Source: Phlebiopsis flavidoalba | Lineage: Eukaryota; Basidiomycota; Agaricomycetes; Polyporales; Phanerochaetaceae | Reading direction: 5' to 3' | Assembly (NCBI GenBank): GCA_035772785.1 | Contig: JAOCPU010000012.1 | Coordinates: 558,001-622,000 of the forward strand | DNA: 64,000 nt | Part shown: piece by piece, positions 44,431-55,700 of the stretch | Numbering within the stretch: position 1 is the first letter of the stretch | Layout: every line of letters starts with the position of its first letter | Position numbers and translations under genes: made by a program | Notes under the pieces: model-generated | What the model was told of the DNA's origin: nothing | Databases searched by the model: none | What the model saw: the letters and a program-made list of their open reading frames with translations, nothing else

Positions 44431-45560
44431 ACTGGCCCATACCCCTGGCTTGTAATTCGCATAGAGACTACATGCGCGCAGTCAGCGGGGGGGGGGGGGG
44501 GAGTCCGAGATCGCGAGACAGCACGCACGGTATGGAGCTGGTCGTGCCTGGCTCGCGCTTGATAGGCCGGGCCGTCCTTGCATGCTAGGCTCTGCACGAC
44601 GTGGACACGGCCTTGTCGAACTGCGCTTGAGACAATCGATCGCTGCTGGGGAGGTAGGTAGTGGTGGGTAGCTCGCAAAGGAGCGATCGGCTGGCTAATC
44701 GCAGCCATTCGCCCCCAACGCCTCGGGCGGGGCCTGTTTTCCCGCGTGCGGCTTGCGTCCGCGGGGTGGGGTAATCGAGAGACATGCGTCATTATCTGGG
44801 GTGGCGTGTCGCACGATAAGGGGTGGTTGTATGCCTGTCGTGGGCGGTGCACGGTACGGTGTGTGGTCCTGTTTGGACGAGCAGGCGAGTGGGGGCGAGA
44901 TTTCATGGATGGGGGCGAGTGTGTACGTAGGAATGCCGGGAGCATAGCCGCGTGCACCCCGGTACGTCGCGATGGCCATCCGAACACGCAGGGTTGTACC
45001 AGATGACTGTCATTTCCGTAACATGCAAGGGTTCCCACAATACACCCTTCGGTTGCGCGGCGTACGAGAATAAATCCTAGAGCACGCCACAGCCAACCTC
45101 GGGCGCCCCGACCTCCCACTGCGGCCCACGAGAACGGGCGCTCGCGCTCGCATCGACGCTCGCCACACGCCCGCCCCCTCCTCAATCTCAAAATCCACGT
45201 GCAAACTTCCGCACATAGACGTGCGCCCGTCGTCCACCCGTGTCCGCCCACTACTCGAACAAAAAGCGATACCACGCAAGCCTGCATCCCCGCGATGGCT
45301 ACAGAACCACCGTGCTTCTCGCTTTACGCACTGCTCACTTCCTCCTTGGTTGAAGTTTATAGTTGAGTCAGGATGTGCGCTGGCGGCCGTCGTCGTCGTC
45401 AGCGGGCGCGGGGACGAGCCGCGCCGGGTCCGCCGCCCTCAGCAGCAAAGGAGGTGACGCCGCAAGCTGTCCACACGTGCACTCGGAATCCGCGGGGGGG
45501 CCGCACCCAAGGTATGCTCTCACCTTTTTCGAACGGGGGTGTGGGGGCTGACGGCGCAGA
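44431..45560. other. GC-rich gap with a G14 run
   Basis: Between a minus-strand gene fragment and the PH-domain gene. It holds a G14 run (44488-44501). A 287-codon opening on the minus strand (44424-45287) has no domain and a His/Arg/Pro composition typical of chance frames in GC-rich DNA. Confidence 0.4.
44488..44501 (+). repeat. G14 homopolymer
   Basis: Fourteen consecutive G residues in GC-rich non-coding DNA. Confidence 0.95.
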
Positions 45561-47035
45561 ATGCCGCGAGCACGCCGGCGCGCTGTCGGGCGGGGAGTCG
45601 ACTGCGGATTCGGTGTTCGCGGGGACGTGCTCGCGCCGTCGCCGCCTTATCTCCCGCGGGGATGCCGGCCGCTGTTCGTCGATCGCGGACGCGGCGGCGC
45701 GCGGGGAGCGGCGAGGAGTCGGAGGAGGAGGGACGAGGAGGAGGAAGAGGGCGCAGTGGCGCTGCGGAGAGCCGCCGAGCAGGCGATGGCGCGCGCCCCG
45801 CCCCCCCCCCCGATGCCGCGGAACAAGAGACCGACGGTTGCTGCGCACGGAGGTATACTCTCAAGCAAGAGGCGGAGCCGGCGCAAGGTGCGCTTTATTC
45901 TTCTTTCTCTGTGCGGCGGGGGCTGAAATGGGAGCAGAACGTGAGAAACACGAGTGGTTCGTGCTCCGCCCGGCGCACTTCGCGTTTCTACAAGACGTCC
46001 GACGATTTACCAACAAAAAGCTGCTCCGGGAAATACTGGTCAGACCTCTGAGCGACGTGCATCGTGCACGCGCGTGCAGCTCAAGAAGCACGGCGCACAC
46101 CTTCTGCTAGTCTCGCCACGCAGCACCTCTTAACCTCCAGGCGCGCGACGCCGCCGACGTCGCAGACTGGGTCGCAGCAATCTCCGACCTGCGCGCACCG
46201 CGCTCCTCGAGGACGTAGGCACCCAGAGCTCCGTCGCCGCGCCGCCGCTCGCATCCAAGCCATCCCGACTCCCGCGCAACGCCCAGAAACGCGCGCGACC
46301 GGCCGCCCGCCCCCCGTGCAACTCGCCGCACAACCACCACCTAACGAGCCTCGGACTTCTGGTAAGGCGCGCACCGCGAAGGCGTGTCGCCGGGTTCTCG
46401 CCGAGCACCGCCAGCCGCTCGATGCGAGCCAAGGAGTCCAGCCCTTGCACCCGTCGATGGGTTACCACGTCATGCAATTGCAACGGCGCGCGCCGGTCAT
46501 CCGTGGCCACCAACCGGTGGTCGTCGCGCTCACGTCGGGCGCGACCCGGGTCGTGTACCGCGACGGAGCCACATGGTGCTTTCGTTCCGCCTCCCTTCCC
46601 CTCCCGCCTGTACGGACGGCCCGCCAGGACACGAAACCGCACCGGCCAGCTCCCCCTCGCGCACCTGCTCGACGCCCTCGAGTACGCGCCCCCCGCCCCG
46701 CGCCCGCACCGCACGCCCGCCCCCGCGGAGGAACCAGGCCCGCACACGTTCAAGATCGTCACGACGAAGCGCGCGCTGCTGCTCTGGCGCGCCGAGCGAG
46801 GAGGAGGAGATCAAGTGTCTCCAGCGCCGTGCGCGCGCTCATCGCGCGCCGCCGCGGAGCCCGCGAGCAACGCGCGCGCCTGCTGCGAGCTGGCGGCCCG
46901 CCTGCTGCGATCTGCGCCGGCGGGGCACAGGCAGGGCGGACTCGGCGGCGCGGAGGCTCAGTCCCTGAGCGGGAGCGTCGGGCTGATGGGGTTGCATGCG
47001 CATTCCGGGGCGCGGGGGTGAGCCAGGAGGCGTAG
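45561..47035 (+). CDS. Tandem PH-domain protein (Opy1/TAPP-like arrangement), frame broken
   Basis: A low-complexity N-terminus (Glu/Arg-rich EEEEEGA, then PPPPPMPRNKRP) leads to PH domain 1. Its pieces are GGILSSKRRSRRK or YTLKQE (about 45850), then after an intron WFVLRPAHFAF (45958-45990), KLLREI and PLSDVH (46020-46060), HTFC, and LQARDAADVADWVAAISDL (46138-46195), the conserved C-terminal helix. PH domain 2: MGYHVM, PLAHLLDALEYAPP (about 46655), HTFKIVTTKRALLL (46744-46785), and PSEEEEIK plus VRALIARR (46795-46845). The WFVL, HTFK and PSEEEEIKW patterns are typical PH strands and helix. PH domains bind phosphoinositides or proteins at membranes; two in tandem without an enzyme domain suggest an adaptor. 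Several frame changes occur (for example about 46100 and 46790). The start is uncertain: in-frame ATGs exist at 45373 and 45561. Confidence 0.75.
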
Positions 47036-48638
47036 AACGACGCCACGTTCAAACGTTGTTGTTGGCGACGGACGGGTGACGGCGGCGAGGGGCCGCCACC
47101 GGGCGCGCCACGCGCTCGTGTCGTTGCGTTGTGGTGCGCCCCTGCCCGCTCCCTGCGCGGCAATCTAGCCTTTTGCGGGGGTGCGTCTGGGTGCGTGGGG
47201 AGGGCAGGGCAGGACGCGCGCTCTGTAGCCAGCTGTATGGGCGGGTGGGCCCCATCAGCCCTTGTTTTGCGCGGCGCGGCGCGTGGGTTCTTGGCTGCCC
47301 TGCGCACTGACACAACTCACTGCTCGTTCGTGCTTCGGGTGGTTCTGGATGCGCGAGGCTGTGGCAGAGGGCGATCGGGCGGCGGGTTCTGGTTTTCTGT
47401 CTCTCTGTGGCGGTGAGCGTTGGTTGTAGAGTGTAATTCTGAGTGGTATTACTGTAGATACAGCTAACGGCCTCCACCATCAGGCCAATCATCAAACGGG
47501 TCGGATCTGCGCGTGCCTCGCGAGCTCGCTAGCCCGGACACACGGCAGATAGGGAGCCATCCCTGCGTGTCCTGCCTGATGGGCCTGATGACGAGCCGAC
47601 CTCTATCCTCGCCGCAGTCGCGCGCATGGCGAGATGGTGCACGCCTGCCGTTTGCGACCATCAGCGGGAGCGTGCATCAGCGGACGGAGGCTGTCACCCG
47701 AATTCATTTTTTTATAATGTGGTGTGGTGCGGGCGGGCTGGGTCGTCGTGTCGTGCAGCGGCTGGGATCAGACAGAATGAATGGGCGCCGCGGCTGTCAA
47801 TCGGCCGCGGTGGAGAGGGCGTTGATTGGGTGATTGTGTCGCGCAGGAGAGTGCTGCGATGGTTTACTTCCGGTGCGCCGTGGGTTTTTGCTCTCGCGTT
47901 TCCCGCGCCCCAGGCCTGCCGTTTTTTCGTGTGCGTGCTTTTTCTGGTTCTTCGTGCCGGCCTGGGACGGATGGCCGCTGCTGGTGCTCGTGCACCCGTG
48001 CGCTGGGTGGGAGAGTCGAGGACCCCCGGGCAGGCGTTGTTGTCGTCGTTGTTGGGGAATGGAATGTGATGCCGCTGCGAGCCAGTGGGAGGCGCCCCCC
48101 GGATAAGACGCGTTGTGATGGGCAAGCGCGTTCTAGACGCGACGCCTTCCCGGATTGGGCGGGTGCCTTACGAAATGGCGTCTTTCCGATCTCGGCGGCT
48201 GTGCAGGGCCCTTGTGACCGGCCCAGTGACTCAGCGAATGACGAGCCCTCGAGGCGGCTGGAGGACGTCAGCCTTTGTGCCGTGTCTGGCGGTCTCTACG
48301 CCCGGAGTTGTTGCCCGCCCAACGCAAGCACGCGAGGGCCTCAGCAGGCCTCAGCCTCAGCCGCTCTCGGAATGCCATGAATGCGATGTACAGCCGTAGC
48401 TGCTGAATGAAAAAAAATTTCGCGGCAAATAGGGATCGAAGAAGGGTACTACACGGCGGGCGATCGGCGTCTCGAGTTGGCGTCTGCGGACCCCAAATGT
48501 GATTGGCTCCCGCGCGGGCGCCCAGGCCGGAAGTGGGGCGTCTTGGTTCTCCCACGATGCCGGGCGTTGTGCCGAGTTCCCGATTGCGTTTTGGACCCCG
48601 ATAGGCGCGTACGGGGGCTTGGTGGGGGGTGATGGAGG
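47036..48638. other. GC-rich gap before the zinc-cluster genes
   Basis: 3' region of the PH-domain gene and upstream region of the first regulator. Open frames of up to 184 codons overlap on opposite strands and lack motifs. Confidence 0.4.
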
Positions 48639-48646
48639 TATATAAG
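48639..48646 (+). promoter_or_regulatory. TATA box of regulator gene 1
   Basis: TATATAAG, 265 bases before the ATG at 48911 and 105 bases before an alternative ATG at 48751. Confidence 0.5.
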
Positions 48647-48910
48647 AGGCGAGCGTCTTACGGGTCGTAACGGAGTCAAAGTTACAGTCGCCGAGTGTAT
48701 GGGACACGCTCGCAGCCGCTGGCAGAAGACAGCTCTCGCAAGGTATTCCTGTGAAGGGGCGCCCAGAGTTACATATACCTCAATCTTTTCGCCTCCACCG
48801 AGGGCCTCTTGCCCCCTCATATCATCCCTCCCGCCGTCGACTTCAACACCCAACACTCGCCCAACACGACGTCCCCAATCCCCCCGCCGCCCATCCACAA
48901 CCCCGCGCCC

Positions 48911-51696
48911 ATGGCCGACGCCGCCCCAGAGTCCCCGCAAGACCGTCTCCTCCGCCTCTGCTAACGCCCGCGCCCAGCAGCAGCCGCAAAAGAAACCCGG
49001 AGCGCCGAAGCCAAAAGGCGCCGTTCAGAGCAAAGTCGGGCTGCTACACCTGCAGAATTCGCCGAAAGGTACGCCAGGGCGTCCGTCGTCGTCGTCGCGA
49101 GGCGTCTCGCCCGCGTCGTTGATCGCCAACACCCCCTTTTTTTTCCCGCGCGTCGCCGATCGCTAACACCAACGCGACTTTTCAGAAATGCGACGAGCAA
49201 CCCAATGAGCACGGCGCGTGCCAGACGTGTGTCCGTCTCCGCCTCCAATGCCTCGGTTTCGGCGCGAAGCGGCCAGACTGGATGAGGGTAGGTCGACGCC
49301 CACAGTCGCGTGAAATTTTTCTCATCTCACCATCCTCTCCCATCGCCAGGAGAACAACAGCGTCACGAGCTGCGCGAGAAGATCAAGAGCTTCCTGGCCT
49401 CGCAGGGCATGATCAAGGGCCACTCGGGCTCTGGTCCCGCTCCAACGAGGGCGAGCCCAGATTCTCACGCTCTCAGTCGACAACCTCCAGCCCCAGCCTC
49501 CCTCGTCGTCGCCCCCCCCACCCCCACGCTCTCCGTCTCTGGTCCAACGATGCCCACCGCCCGCCTCAGGCCACGTCGTACGTCCGGGACGCGGGGTCCC
49601 TACCACCACCCTCCCCCGCCGCTGCCTACTACGGACCAGCATCACCCGTATGCTCCGCCTCCGTCGCAGACTAGTATGTACCCTCCTGTGTTTTCGTACC
49701 CGCCACTCGTAGTAATTAATATGCAGCCTGGTCCCAATAATCTTCCAGAGTTGAACGCTCCTACCCCATCCCCATCCCCATGACGCGGCTTCCCTAGGCA
49801 GGGGTAGCCCCTCCTTCCACCAACGACATTCTTGTATACTCAGAACACTATTCTACCCCCCCCACTAATATAGTGAACCCCCTGTCTCCGTCTGCAGCTC
49901 CTTCCGCCGCGTCTTGTAAGACTCCGTACCGTTAAACTAAGTGTATTATGAATGTATTATGCTCAATGCCCTGTTCGTTGGCAGGGCTACCGCCGAATGG
50001 AATGTCGTCTGCATCTTCAATTTCGTTCGCTCCTTCTCAGCAACCACCCCCACCACAGCAAGCACACTAGTAGTCGCGCAATGCCCCCATGCAGGCCTGC
50101 CCTTCACAGCTCTTCTCTCTACCTCATCTACCATGAACCGATTATACGACTCTAACGAGATGCACCACAGGAATCGCGAGTGCCCCTGGTTCAACGGGCA
50201 CCGACGCCGTTGGACGATCTACGACCCCCGCAGATCTCCTCTACCGGATCAAAAGGACCTCGTGGACGCGACTACATGCCCCATACGTTCTCCCTCGGGC
50301 CCATTCACTACCTCTCTCCTCCGCGAACCCCACTACTTGCCGTCACTACCACCTTTATCTACGCCCTCATACCGCCAGGAATGCTCATTCTGCGGCGCGA
50401 CGCCGGCCTGCATGCGGCGCCGCATGACCAATCGCACCGAACGGGACTTCATGACGCCCGCAGAACACCTACCAGGCGCAACGCGCGGTGATCATGCCCG
50501 CTGCGGGGCGCAGCTGTACTCCGGACGCTGTTTTGACCAGCATGCGCGGAAGCAGTCGTACAACGAGTCCGTTCAACGAGGGTGACGCGCATTGGCGGGC
50601 TTCACTCGGTGTCACATACCTGTTCTCCGTGGGCGGGGCGCGGCGCGTGACATGTTCCTGGCGGTGGCGAGCAACTAGTGTACAAGGTGCGTTCACGAAC
50701 GAGCGGTACCCCGGCCCCGAGGAGGTGCTCCGGACGTGCAGCGAGAGCACGCGCTTCATCGTGAAGACGACGATGTGGTTCGACGTGCTCGCGTCGGTGA
50801 CGACGCAGCAGATCCCGCGCTTCCTCGTCGTGTACCGCCAGCTCTTCGACCGCTCGCGCCGCGCGTACATCGACGACGGCGGCGGCGCGCCCGGCGCTGC
50901 GCACCAGCACCACCCCGCGAGCCCGCCCGAGACGTCGATGCTCCCCGTCATGGGCTGCGAGAACAACATCGTGCTCGCGATCGCGGAGATCTCGAACCTC
51001 GCCGCGTGGAAGGAGAGCCAGGCGCGCCGCAACTGCCTCTCCGTCCCCAAGCTCGTCGAGCGCGGGCTCGAGATCGAGACCAAGTTCCTCACGCCCGGCG
51101 GCGCGTCGAGCCCCTCCGCCATCCGCGCGGGCGGGCTCCCGCCGCACGCGGGGCCGTCCATGGGCGCGGCGTATGCGCTCGATGCCCAGCAGCAAGCGTA
51201 CGGCGGGGTGTACGCGCAGAGCCCCGTGTACGGGCCGCCGCCGGGGATGATGCCGCTGGGGAACGGCGCGAGCGAGGTGGAGCTGCGGCGGCGGCTGACG
51301 AACGACATCTTCCGGGCGTCGGCGCGGGTGTACCTGCACACGGTGCTGTCGGGGGACTACCCGTCGTGCCCGGAGATCGTGCAGTCGGTGACGGAGGTGA
51401 TCGAGTGCCTGAAGCGGGTCCCGCTCGACCGCGCGCTCGTCTCGCGCTCGGTGCTGCGCTCCGTCGTCTTTGGCATCTGCATCGCGGGCTGCCTCACGGA
51501 CAGCCCCGAGCAGCGCCAGTTCCTCAAGCGCCTCCTCGACACGCAGAGCCAGGAGAAGCTCGGCAACGTCGCGGAGGTCACGCACCTCATGGAGCAGGTC
51601 TGGATACGCAGGGACTCCAAGGGCTCCGTGGGGCAGGCCGTCAACTGGCGCGACGTCATGCGCGAGTCCCAGCGCGAGCTCCTCCTCCTCGTCTAG
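48911..51696 (+). CDS. Zn2Cys6 transcription factor with fungal-specific regulatory domain, gene 1
   Basis: Exon 1 ends SGCYTCRIRRK (to 49068) and exon 2 (about 49187-49287) reads KCDEQPNEHGACQTCVRLRL and QCLGFGAKRPDWMR. Together they give all six Cys of a C6 zinc cluster in the usual spacing, with an intron after RRK as in many Agaricomycete members. Exon 3 has ELREKIKSFLASQGMIKGHS (a linker helix), then a Ser/Pro/Gln-rich stretch to about 50330. The C-terminal regulatory domain is clean from about 50690: CSESTRFIVKTTMWFDVLAS, IPRFLVVYRQLFDRS, VLAIAEISNLAAWKE, DIFRASARVYLHTVLSGDYP, VVFGICIAGCLTDSPEQRQF, VNWRDVMRESQRELLLLV, TAG 51694-51696 (Fungal_trans_2-type). It is a nuclear DNA-binding regulator. 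Frame shifts: GG for GGG at 49017, one G missing at about 49367, others at 49.9-50.7 kb. ATG 48911 fits the family (MADAAPESP); ATG 48751 is directly in frame with the zinc cluster. Confidence 0.9.
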
Positions 51697-54600
51697 GCGC
51701 ATCACCCCCGCCCGCACGGCTGCATCGCTACGACGCGCACCGGCGGGCGCACCCCCGAACGCACTCGCGCAAGTGCGTTGTCTCGCCGCCCGCCGCCCGG
51801 CACGCGCGCGCGCGGCGCCGTCTCTTCTCGAATTTCTGCAAGACTCGCTACAAGACCATATAACCACCCCGAACGAAAGGCCCGCACCCGTCCCGCTTAT
51901 GCTCTCCCCTTGCTCTCCCTATGATCTTTTTGGGCTGCTGCACTCACGTTGTCTAGGACCCTCACTCACCCCCACCCGCTCACCCGCCTGCGTTTATTGT
52001 GCTCTCTTTCTTTCTTCATTCAAAATACCACCGCAACAATCTGTGTACATATAACCCGCAACGCCTCCGTCTTGCTTTCCCCCTTCCGTTTCTGGTCTCT
52101 GGTTGTGTCCTTTGAACGCTTTGCAAAACCCCGTTTCTCACACGCTGTGCTCTCTAGGTTCCCTGAATGTAATATCACTCCCGCTTGTGCAACGCCACGC
52201 CCGCCACAGCAGCGACAGCAGCAGCAGAGCGCGCTTCCCAGGTCTGTCACCCGCCAAACTCTGTGCCCCATACAGCCGCCATCTGATCCAACGCAATCTG
52301 CCCCTATATGTCTGCGCCATTATTGAGTGCAGGCTTCACACGCACGCAAGAGAAGAGAAGCACGCGCGAGCCGTGCGCGCCGTGTCCGACGAGGTTCAGC
52401 GCCGCACATGCCCGCCGCCGCCCCATACATCCGTGCGCACGGGAGGGAAGGAGCCTATCGGCGCAGAATAGAAGACGCAGAAGAACGCGGAGGCCTCAAA
52501 CCCTATCGTACACCCCCCTCCTTCTTTCTGCGCCCGCGGGCCCGGGTCGCGCTTGCCCCCTCCGGACAAGGGCGCAGCCCACGCCGTCGTCGTCGTCGCG
52601 GGCGGGGGTGCGCATGCGGCGGGGACGCTGCGCCGTGGCTCTCTGTGTGCGCGCGCACGCTGGGGGCCACGGCGCAGCGCCTCCGAGTCGGTGTGCGGCG
52701 CGTGGGGGTGGGGGCGTCGTTTCGCGATGCGAGGTGTGCGGATCTCTGGTCGGGCGTGGGTCGCAACAAGGGGGATCTGTAGGAAGGTGCGCGTGTCGCT
52801 GGTGGCATCTTCCGCCGCTGTGTCTGGCTGATGCCGTATCACGTTGCAGCGCTAGATCGCCATTGCGGTAATATGGGCAGGGGGCGCGCGCGGACATGGG
52901 TCCCTCTCAATGCGGCAGCAGCGACGTGGGCTGCGACACGTATCGTCACAGGTGCGAAGGATGCAGCCCCGGGCGTGCGGCGTCAGTTGTGCTCGCGGTC
53001 CTGCCTTGTCTGTTTCGAGATATCGAATATTGGATTCCTGGCGGATGCAGTGATGGTGGTCCCTGTGGGGGCAGGCGCGAGCTTATTTCCGAACGTACGT
53101 TGGATGGGCGCCTGCAGAGGCGTGTTCTTGGCGCCGGCCACTACGACGAACCGCCATGGGTCCTCTCTCAGGCTCACCCATCGGACAGGCACTTTGCTCG
53201 CCGAGGCCCGGCGATACAGCTATTTGGTCAGAGAAAGCAGGTGCGAAGATCTCCCCGTCGCGCCAGATGTCCCCTGACGCATGTGTGAGTACAGCGCATA
53301 TGTGCTCCGTAATGCCGTAGATTCAGAATGAGCCTGGCGGTGGTACGTATGTGACCGCTGAAGGCGAGTCGCGGACGGTGACTAACTCTGCTACTGCATG
53401 CACTCCTCGTGTGTCGCAGCTGGAACCAAACCGCCGCATGTCGCCACCGACAAGACGACACATCGCCACCAATGCGCGGTATTTCTGATCTCAATGCCTC
53501 GGCGCACCTAAACTCGCTAGGCCGCAATGGCTGATCAACAAGCGCCAGCCGCCCGGGGGGCCCACGCACACAGCCGCGGGCGAGCGGGCGACCCTCGCTT
53601 GTCGCCCGTTCCTCCCCACAGACGCCACGATTCCCCCGACGGCCCCCCGCAGCGCACGCCCGCCGCCGCCGACCGTCTTCCAGGCGCGTGCTGACCTCGT
53701 GCGATTATTGCCCCCAGCAGCGTCGACGAGGTTGGAGATAGCGTCGCCCGTTCTGGGGGCGCACGTGGCGCGATTCCGCACGCCCCCTCGCCCGGCCCCA
53801 GCCACCTCGCGTCCTTCAGCCCTCGTCGCACCAGCAACGGCTTTTTCCCGCAACGCCGGGCGGAAGGGAACGCGGGGCGCCACCGGGGCGCTGCCCAGGA
53901 TCGCTCTGCTCGTCTGCGCCGACTGAGTACGCTCTCAACTCGCAGGTTCTTGATCTTCAAGCACAAAAAATATATCGTATGGAGCAAGACGGAAAACAGG
54001 CGTGCAAGTACTTGCGTTAATAGACGGACACACCAGCCTCGGCCTCGGCGAGGCCACAAACACCCAGCGTCCGCCCCGAGGCCCGGGCGCGCCTCTCGCG
54101 ATCGGACACGCTTCCCCGCAACATCTCGATTTTCCCCCCCCCCCCCCCCCCCCCCCCCCCCCACGCGTCGCCCAGATCCCCACCGCAGCAGCACCCCCGC
54201 ACTTGGCCGCCAGCCCGCCATTTGTCCTCGCCCCAGTCAGCATGTCTCGAATCGCGGTGATGATGATGCCGATGCCGCCTATTGTGGAGAGTACAAGGGC
54301 AACGTCGTAGGTCTTACCATGGTGGCTTGCTCAGCCTGTGTTCTGTGTTCTGGGCGGTGACGCAGAGTAGGGAGCATAGCGGATTATCCTGCTGCTGTGC
54401 CGGGAAGCTGACGGCGGGTCGAATGGCGGAATGGCTGGCTGAAGACGCGCGCGCGGGGAGGCGGAGGCGAGCGGGCGAGCCGCAGTCCTGGTCCGCTGCG
54501 GATCAGCAGGGGCGTGCCGCGGCCTGCCGCGTGGTCAGGTAAACCGTAATATTCGGGCCCCATCCTATCGCTCGCGCGGAGATTTGTGTGTTTTTGTTCA

Positions 54601-55700
54601 GTATTTTCTTTATTGTCCTGCGTGCGCCACGTGCGGCCGAGGGAAATCGGAGCCTGATAATGAACTTGGGGCGTGTGGGGACGGGCGCGGCGGAGATCGA
54701 GCGCATGCAGCTCGCGTGCGCTGCTGCTACGACGAGCACGGCGGATTGGGTACGCTGCGCGAGCCTCGAGGCACCCCACTTCTGTGTCCGCTTTGAGAAG
54801 CCTGAAGGGGCGCGCGCTACGCGCATGCGTACGTCAGCGAGACAGAACATAGGCGTAATTTATCACGCGGGGGAAAGATTGGCTGGCAAGATCTCCAAGG
54901 CAGCTGTGGGCAGGCGTACTAGGTTTGTGTTCGGTGTCGCTGGCAGGCGTGAACGACGGGTCGCACGGGCGGCGTAGATCATGGCAGGACTAGTACAAGA
55001 TGAGTATCAAGGAGGAGGGAATCCGCCTTGGACGGAGAGGGCTGCACCGGGTTCTTCGCACGCGGGGGGCTTAGTGCGAGCAGCAGGCAGGCTTATGACG
55101 AGGGATGATGCACACGCAGACGGACGTGTGCGACGTGCCGTCGAGGCAGCACGTCGCAGCGTCGCTTGCAGCGTACGACCGACGAGCCAGGAGCACGAGG
55201 CGCCCGCGGCGTCTGGCTGGCCGGTGGGGGGCTGATGGCGAGCGCGAAAAGCGGCGTCGGGGCTGGCGCGAGCTGGGTGCGCGACCGGGCCTTTTGGCCT
55301 AATCGGGCGGGTTCACGAGCCGCCGCGGCGGGGCTCTCAGCGAGGAGGGCGTGCAGGCGCACAGGGCCGCACCGGATTTCTGTGCTCGAGGGCGAGGGCG
55401 AATTATCTGGGCCCAAACGATTGATCTGTGATCGAGCCCTGGCAGCTGGTTTTCCCGCAAGTGCGCCCGGATGGAGGAAAACCCTTGGTGACGATCTTGC
55501 CATCACACGGCTCAGAGCCGCAAGTGCTACTTCTAACCCTCGGTATTCACGCTCCTGCTCGAATACCTAAAAGTCCTGTTCCAATTCAGGCCAGAGTCCC
55601 CTGCCCCGTCCTCTCCACCCTCCGGGCTGCACAGCTCAGCTCGCTGCTCGTATACAGCCTCCTCATCCACGCCGCGCACGAGCTCTTGTACTTAGACAAC
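51697..55700. other. 4 kb GC-rich gap between the two regulator genes
   Basis: The 3' region of gene 1 shows pyrimidine-rich DNA at 51.9-52.3 kb. A C29 run (54134-54162) lies mid-gap. A minus-strand stretch 53290-53093 reads GDIWRDGEIFAPAFSDQ and looks coding but could not be linked to a gene. All other long openings are Arg/Ala/Gly/Pro-rich mirrors. Confidence 0.4.
54134..54162 (+). repeat. C29 homopolymer
   Basis: Twenty-nine consecutive C residues, the longest homopolymer in the window. Any reading frame crossing it is meaningless. Confidence 0.95.

Noticed and set aside
44424..45287. 287-codon open frame on the minus strand
   Set aside because: No domain, stop-poor only because of high GC, and part of it overlaps coding-like pieces in another frame.
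50602..51867. 421-codon open frame on the minus strand
   Set aside because: It is the mirror of regulator gene 1 in very GC-rich codons; its Arg/His/Ala composition and lack of motifs mark it as a shadow of the plus-strand gene.
53535..54221. 228-codon open frame on the minus strand
   Set aside because: It crosses the C29 tract, read as poly-Gly, and consists of low-complexity Arg/Gly/Ala codons.
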